Assembly: GCA_938044705.1 (NCBI GenBank)
Contig: CALIOL010000158.1
Span: 1 to 37,994, forward strand
Reading direction: 5' to 3'
From: an uncultured Ilumatobacter sp.
Lineage (GTDB): Bacteria > Actinomycetota > Acidimicrobiia > Acidimicrobiales > Ilumatobacteraceae
Length of the DNA stretch: 37,994 bases
The notes below the pieces were generated by a model, which was not told where the DNA came from, did no database searches, and saw only the letters and a program-made list of their open reading frames with translations. Below, in pieces: positions 34,100-37,994 of this stretch (the stretch's first letter is position 1; each line of letters opens with the position of its first letter). The translations under genes and the position numbers were made by a program.

Positions 34100-35149
34100 T
34101 CAGGGTTGCGTGGTCGGCGTCGGCGGCAACGGCACGGACTCGACGACCGTGCAGTCGGAGGTGTAGGCGTACACGATGTCGCGGACGAGATCGACGCCGA
34201 CCTCGACGTCCTCACCTTGGTAGCGGGCAGGCTCGAGGCGCTCCTGAATGTCCAACTCGGCTTCGCAGGTGTCGCTGGGAGCTTCGAAGTCGACGTCGAC
34301 AGTGTTCACTGCGCCTTCGTTGATCGCAACGACGATGAGCGACCCGTAGTCGGCCAGGTCGTCCGGTGTCGCCAGGTCGACTCGGGCGATTTCGGCGGCG
34401 GGAGGGGGCTGGGCCGCCGGTCCGGATTCGGCTGCTTCATCCGCGGACTCCTCGGCTTCTTCCATGGCGTCTGCTTCGAAGAGGCCGCCGTCCACCTCGC
34501 CGTCGGGGTCGGCCTGTGCTTCGTCGGCAATCGACTCGGGGTCGTCGACGCTGAGGTCGGTCCCGACGTTCTCGCCGGCGACCTCTGCGGCTTCGTTGGC
34601 CTCGACTTCGCTGAGCTCGGCGCTGTCGTCGGCGGCCTGTTCGATCGCGACATCGTTGTTGTCCGGCTCGGCGTCGAGAATGCCTCGCACCACGGCAGCC
34701 GCGCCAGCGACCACCACGAGGGCCGCTGCTGCACCGAGGAGCCACTGCGACGCACCGAAGGACCCGGTGCGCTTGGACCTGTTCCGACCGCCGCGGGCAC
34801 GGCGACCTTCGGACGTGGAGACCGGCGTGATGACGGCTGCCGCCGCCGCTGCGTCGACGCCGGCAGCGGGCGTTGCTTCGCCCAGGCGCTCGAGATCCGA
34901 CATGCGTTCCCACACGTCGAGCGCTGCTGCCAAGTGGCCTTCGCGTTCGGACAACGATGCGGTCGGGGCCGTGGCAGCGAGCACGGTGCGGACCTGAGAG
35001 AACGATTCGACGTCGCCGAGCACCTCTGGGCTGGTCTCGACGAGGGCGCGCTCGTCGGGCGCTGCCTCGCCATCGAGATACGCGCTGGCCAGCAGCGAGT
35101 TCTCGTGCACCGCTTCGTCGGGTGCCGTGTCGTCGGTGTCGTCACTCAT
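34100..35149 (-). CDS. Membrane-anchored anti-sigma factor-like protein
   Basis: This 349-residue protein starts at an ATG that overlaps the sigma-factor stop (ATGA), the usual sigma/anti-sigma coupling. Residues 18-38 (NSLLASAYLDGEAAPDERALV) resemble the anti-sigma N-domain helix, but no zinc-binding HxxxCxxC is present. One membrane helix is at about 131-152 (WLLGAAAALVVVAGAAAVV). The outer part has an acidic Glu/Ala-rich linker (about 155-245) and a C-terminal region with two cysteines (SDTCEAELD, TSDCTVVES) that could form a disulfide. Mycobacterial RsmA (Rv3912) occupies this place; the sequence itself is divergent. Confidence 0.75.
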   Translation of the reverse strand: MSDDTDDTAPDEAVHENSLLASAYLDGEAAPDERALVETSPEVLGDVESFSQVRTVLAATAPTASLSEREGHLAAALDVWERMSDLERLGEATPAAGVDAAAAAAVITPVSTSEGRRARGGRNRSKRTGSFGASQWLLGAAAALVVVAGAAAVVRGILDAEPDNNDVAIEQAADDSAELSEVEANEAAEVAGENVGTDLSVDDPESIADEAQADPDGEVDGGLFEADAMEEAEESADEAAESGPAAQPPPAAEIARVDLATPDDLADYGSLIVVAINEGAVNTVDVDFEAPSDTCEAELDIQERLEPARYQGEDVEVGVDLVRDIVYAYTSDCTVVESVPLPPTPTTQP

Positions 35150-35799
35150 GTCAGATCTGTTGGACGCTCGAAGTCCCCTGTTCGGTTCCCGATCTCGCGA
35201 GAAGTTTCCGATGTGACCTCCGCCACCAGATCGGGATGCTCATCGAGTCGAAGCTCGTTGGCGAGCATCTTTCGTCCGCGAGCAATCCGCGATTTCACCG
35301 TGCCCACAGGAACGTCGAGCACATCGGCGATCTCTGCGTAGTCCAGGTCGCCGACATCGCGCAGCACGACGGCAGCGCGGAACTCCTCGGGAAGTTCCGC
35401 CAGCGCGCCGTCGATCGCGAGTCGGTCGGCGATTGCTTCGACGCGGCGTCCGGCCAGATCATCGATCGGTTCGAGGGTGATCTCGCCGGAGTCGTCGTCG
35501 CGCACCATGGCCAGCGTCGGGCGACGCTTGCGTTTGCGGAGCTCGTCGAGCGCGGCGTTCGTGGCGATGCGGTACGCCCATGTGCCGAACGACGACCGTC
35601 CGTCGAACCGCGGCAGGTTCCGCACGATCTTGATCAGCGCTTCCTGGGTGGCGTCGTCGGCATCGCGAGTGGTGCCAGCGATGCGCTTCGTCACCGCGTG
35701 GATGCGGTCGTAGTGACGACGCAACAGCTGGTCGAGCGCGAAGCGGTCACCGGCTCGCGCAGCTTCGATCAGCTCGAGGTCATCGGTCTGGACGGCGAT
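35146..35799 (-). CDS. ECF RNA polymerase sigma factor (SigM-like position)
   Basis: Region 2 reads LIEAARAGDRFALDQLLRRHYDRIHAVTKRI through DADDATQEALIKIVRNLPRFDGRSSFGTWAYRIATNAALDELRK; region 4 reads LPEEFRAAVVLRDVGDLDYAEIADVLDVPVGTVKSRIARGRKML. The first normal start (TTG 35724) would cut into region 2.1. The conserved frame continues upstream without ATG, GTG or TTG; an ATC at 35799 would give MAVQTDDLELIEAARAGDR and has TACAGT six bases upstream, so I tentatively start there (217 residues). CTG 35772 is another option. The gene precedes its anti-sigma and follows the kinase by about 70 bp, as sigM follows mviN in mycobacteria. Confidence 0.85.
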   Translation of the reverse strand: MAVQTDDLELIEAARAGDRFALDQLLRRHYDRIHAVTKRIAGTTRDADDATQEALIKIVRNLPRFDGRSSFGTWAYRIATNAALDELRKRKRRPTLAMVRDDDSGEITLEPIDDLAGRRVEAIADRLAIDGALAELPEEFRAAVVLRDVGDLDYAEIADVLDVPVGTVKSRIARGRKMLANELRLDEHPDLVAEVTSETSREIGNRTGDFERPTDLT

Positions 35800-35805
35800 G
35801 CGGTG

Positions 35806-35811
35806 ACTGTA
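35806..35811 (-). promoter_or_regulatory. Candidate -10 (TACAGT) for the ECF sigma gene
   Basis: On the minus strand TACAGT lies six bases before an ATC that would begin a typical ECF N-terminus. This is the same geometry as other leaderless candidates in the window. Confidence 0.35.
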
Positions 35812-35868
35812 ACGAACCGTGTGGAGTCGGCGGGTGCATGCCGCGCGACCGGCGTGATGAGGCCGAGG

Positions 35869-37851
35869 TCAGCCGATCGAGATTTCCGAGATCGCGCCGC
35901 TGAACGGGTTGTCGTCGCTGCACAGGTCGTTCGGCCCGAGCTCCAACAACAGGACCAGGACATGCGTCGCGCCGAGATCAGCAGCGGATGCCGTGACGAT
36001 GTCATCGGCGGGTCCGAACGCACGGTCGAACCGTGTGCCCCAACCCTCGAGCGTCGTCGGGGCCGCAGGTTCTTGCGTTCCGTAGAACTCGACGTTGTAC
36101 GGACCGTTGGCGATCTGCACCGTGAGCTCCTGTTGGAGCGGTGCATCGAAGGAGACAACGAGCCCGACGCCGGGCTTGGCTCCCATGAACTGGTTGGAAT
36201 AGCACTGCGTGCGCCACGTGGTCGCGGTGTCTCCGTCGGTCGCACGTGCGACGAGGTCGTTGTTCTCCTCGCCGTTCCCGCCATCGGAGACCGGGTCGAA
36301 GGCGGAGACCGACACGATCGTCGCCGGACCCGTTGCCACCACCTCGTCCGCTGTCGTAGCGTCCTGCGGGATCGGTTCGGCGTCGGCGACCTCCGCGTCG
36401 ATCGTGCTCGAGTCGTCGGCTGCGTCGTCGGCAGCTTGAGTCGGCGACGGGTTCGTCGGGAGCGACGCATCGGGAGCTGTGGATTCGTCACCGCCTGCGA
36501 CCAACGTGATCCACAAGATCGCCGCAACGACGACAGCGACGGCGATGAGTCCGCCGATCACGGTGGCCGATGGGTTCCACCGTTGGTTCATGCCCTTGGC
36601 GGGTGCGCCGCGCTGCAGCCCGGCCGACGGCGTCTTGTCACGCGTCGCGGGTTCGTTGCCGTGCACGGGCGGTGGAGCATCCGTGCGCGTGACCGCGAGG
36701 CGGGTCGATGGCGTGGTCTGCACCGGATTGCGGCCCGTGATGTGGGGCGGCTCACCAATCACGCCGACAGGACCACTCGCGTTCGGGTCACGCGTCGGCA
36801 GGTCCTCGGGGCCCTTCGGCCGCCGGCGCTTGTCAGGAGCAGCACGCTTGTCGTCGCTGCGTGAGAGTCGGCCGCGAGGAGGGGTCGGCTGGCGCATACC
36901 TCGACTGCGATCGTTGGCACGACCGCGAGCATCGGACGGAGCGCGCACCAACTTCCCCGCCGAGAACGGTGACACCGGCGAGCGCTCTTCGCCCGTTTCG
37001 TCGAACGCAGGTGGGCCCTCTGCCTGCGCGGCTTCGAGTTCGACGATGAGCGCGGCGCCGTCGGCGGGCCGAAGCTCGGGCTTGCGCGCGAGCAGGCCGT
37101 GCACAGCGCCGACGAGACGCGTCGGCAAGGTGGCCCTGAGCCGAGCGAGGTCGGTCGGGTCGCGTTGAAGGCGGGCGAGCGCGGTGTCGGCGTCGGTCTC
37201 GCCGAGGAACGGGACGCGTCCGGCGAGGCATTCGTACATCACCAGACCGAGCGAGTACAGGTCGGCGCGTCCGTCGAGCTTCTTGCCGCGCACCTGCTCG
37301 GGAGCGAGGTACTTGGCCGTCCCCATCATGATGTTGTCGCTCGTGAGGTCGTCGCTGCCGTCGCCGTGCAGACCTTTGGCGATACCGAAGTCCGTGAGGA
37401 GCACTCGACCGTCGGGCGTGATCATGATGTTGCCTGGCTTGACGTCGCGATGAACGAAACCGGACTCGTGAGCGTTGTCGAGCGCCTTGGCCACGGCGAT
37501 GCCGATGTGACAGGTCAGCTCAGGGCTCAGCCGGTTCTGCGTGTCGAGCAGTTGGCGCAGGCTCTTGCCATCGACGAGTTGCATGACCACGGCCTGGCGA
37601 CCGTCCTGTTCGAACACGTCGTGGACGGCGACGATGTTCGGGTGATTGAGGCTGGCTGCTGCAATCGCTTCACGACGAAAGCGCTCGGCGACGATCGGGT
37701 CGGTCGCAAGGGTCGGCTTCAGCCACTTGACGGCGACGCGGCGATCGAGCGTGAGGTCGGTCGCCAGCCACACCTCGGCCATTCCGCCTTGAGCGAGGCG
37801 GCGCTGCAGCTCATACCGGCCGGCAATGGTCGTAGGGGTCGAGGCAGACAT
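35869..37851 (-). CDS. Membrane Ser/Thr protein kinase with an MviN-type extracellular domain
   Basis: This protein has about 660 residues. The Hanks-type kinase domain (about 10-275) keeps Lys in VAVKWLK, the catalytic HRDVKPGN, DFG and APEQ, so it looks active. A Pro/Arg-rich juxtamembrane linker follows, then one membrane helix (about 430-452, VIGGLIAVAVVVAAILWITLVAGG) and an extracellular F5/8-type-C-like domain (SAFDPVSDGGNGEENNDLVARATDGDTATTWRT and onward). The same outer domain ends mycobacterial MviN/MurJ, which is fused to a pseudokinase; here the module is a separate protein in the same genomic place. ATG 37851 is used; GTG 37860 is the alternative. It probably signals cell-wall state. 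Confidence 0.88.
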   Translation of the reverse strand: MSASTPTTIAGRYELQRRLAQGGMAEVWLATDLTLDRRVAVKWLKPTLATDPIVAERFRREAIAAASLNHPNIVAVHDVFEQDGRQAVVMQLVDGKSLRQLLDTQNRLSPELTCHIGIAVAKALDNAHESGFVHRDVKPGNIMITPDGRVLLTDFGIAKGLHGDGSDDLTSDNIMMGTAKYLAPEQVRGKKLDGRADLYSLGLVMYECLAGRVPFLGETDADTALARLQRDPTDLARLRATLPTRLVGAVHGLLARKPELRPADGAALIVELEAAQAEGPPAFDETGEERSPVSPFSAGKLVRAPSDARGRANDRSRGMRQPTPPRGRLSRSDDKRAAPDKRRRPKGPEDLPTRDPNASGPVGVIGEPPHITGRNPVQTTPSTRLAVTRTDAPPPVHGNEPATRDKTPSAGLQRGAPAKGMNQRWNPSATVIGGLIAVAVVVAAILWITLVAGGDESTAPDASLPTNPSPTQAADDAADDSSTIDAEVADAEPIPQDATTADEVVATGPATIVSVSAFDPVSDGGNGEENNDLVARATDGDTATTWRTQCYSNQFMGAKPGVGLVVSFDAPLQQELTVQIANGPYNVEFYGTQEPAAPTTLEGWGTRFDRAFGPADDIVTASAADLGATHVLVLLLELGPNDLCSDDNPFSGAISEISIG

Positions 37852-37894
37852 GGACGTCACGGAACGCTAGTGCGAGCGGACCGCTGTCCGAGGG

Positions 37895-37930
37895 CAATAC
37901 GGGTTTGTGCCAAACACAAACCCCGTATTG
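37895..37930 (-). terminator. Hairpin one base after the DegV-like stop
   Basis: CAATACGGGTTTGTG (37895-37909) pairs with CACAAACCCCGTATTG (37915-37930) with one bulged C and a CCAAA loop. It directly follows the minus-strand stop at 37932 and precedes the kinase start, so it is a likely terminator despite lacking a U-tract on that strand. Confidence 0.7.
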
Positions 37931-37931
37931 G

Positions 37932-37994
37932 CTAGCCCTTTTCGTGGAAGGCGACGCCGATCGTGCCGCGCCCGCCGTGGGTGCCGATGACCGG
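37932..37994 (-). CDS. DegV-like protein, C-terminal 20 residues only
   Basis: The minus strand encodes PVIGTHGGRGTIGVAFHEKG and a TAG stop, with the rest beyond the right edge. The PVIGTHxGxGxxGVA pattern is typical of the C-terminus of DegV fatty-acid-binding proteins. With only 20 residues the call is tentative, but the frame, the stop and the hairpin right after it support a real gene end. Confidence 0.55.
   Translation of the reverse strand, partial: PVIGTHGGRGTIGVAFHEKG

Overview
This window is the chromosomal replication-origin region of a GC-rich actinobacterium, with a metabolic flank on the left. A mycothione reductase indicates a mycothiol-using organism. The gene order closely follows the mycobacterial origin: gyrB, gyrA, DUF3566 and tRNA-Ile on one side, and rpmH, rnpA, yidD, yidC, jag, rsmG, parA, parB, cwlM, trxA, trxB, anti-sigma, sigma and an MviN-type kinase module on the other. 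The protein sequences look divergent from mycobacteria and streptomycetes. My best guess, which is only an inference, is an Ilumatobacter-like member of the Acidimicrobiia.

Layout. (1) 1-12.2 kb is a mixed flank: a cut TauD/TfdA dioxygenase and a TSUP exporter with a phased repeat promoter; a SRPBCC protein; mycothione reductase; a NUDIX hydrolase; a histidine phosphatase; a molybdopterin oxidoreductase followed by azlC-azlD; an MgtE-N/CBS protein with a DUF1003 partner; an alpha/beta hydrolase, a saccharopine-dehydrogenase-like protein and a 44-residue ORF. (2) 12.3-25.0 kb, all minus strand, is the replication block: dnaA, dnaN, an unexpected isochorismatase-like hydrolase, recF, a DciA-like DUF721 protein, an RDD membrane protein, gyrB, gyrA, a TadE-like protein, DUF3566 and tRNA-Ile(GAT). 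(3) The intergenic regions beside dnaA (23224-23527 and 24947-25341) carry DnaA-box-like motifs and are the oriC candidates. (4) 25.3-30.8 kb, plus strand, runs rpmH to parB, with two perfect parS sites between rsmG and parA. (5) 31.1-37.9 kb, minus strand, is the redox, envelope and signalling block: a Ser/Thr kinase with an MviN-type C-terminus, an ECF sigma and its anti-sigma, a small membrane protein, trxB, trxA and a CwlM-like pseudo-amidase. A fragment of a DegV-like gene is cut by the right edge.

Most of the window is conserved housekeeping. The less ordinary signals are: a 44-bp near-perfect inverted copy of a cwlM segment in the trxB-trxA spacer, which lets one polycistronic mRNA fold back on itself; two genes (cwlM and the ECF sigma factor) whose conserved N-termini have no ATG, GTG or TTG start; a recurring TANNNT-N6-8-start arrangement indicating frequent leaderless transcription; four helically phased repeats over the TSUP promoter; an isochorismatase-like gene between dnaN and recF; and a GyrA carrying Ala at the usual quinolone-contact Asp.
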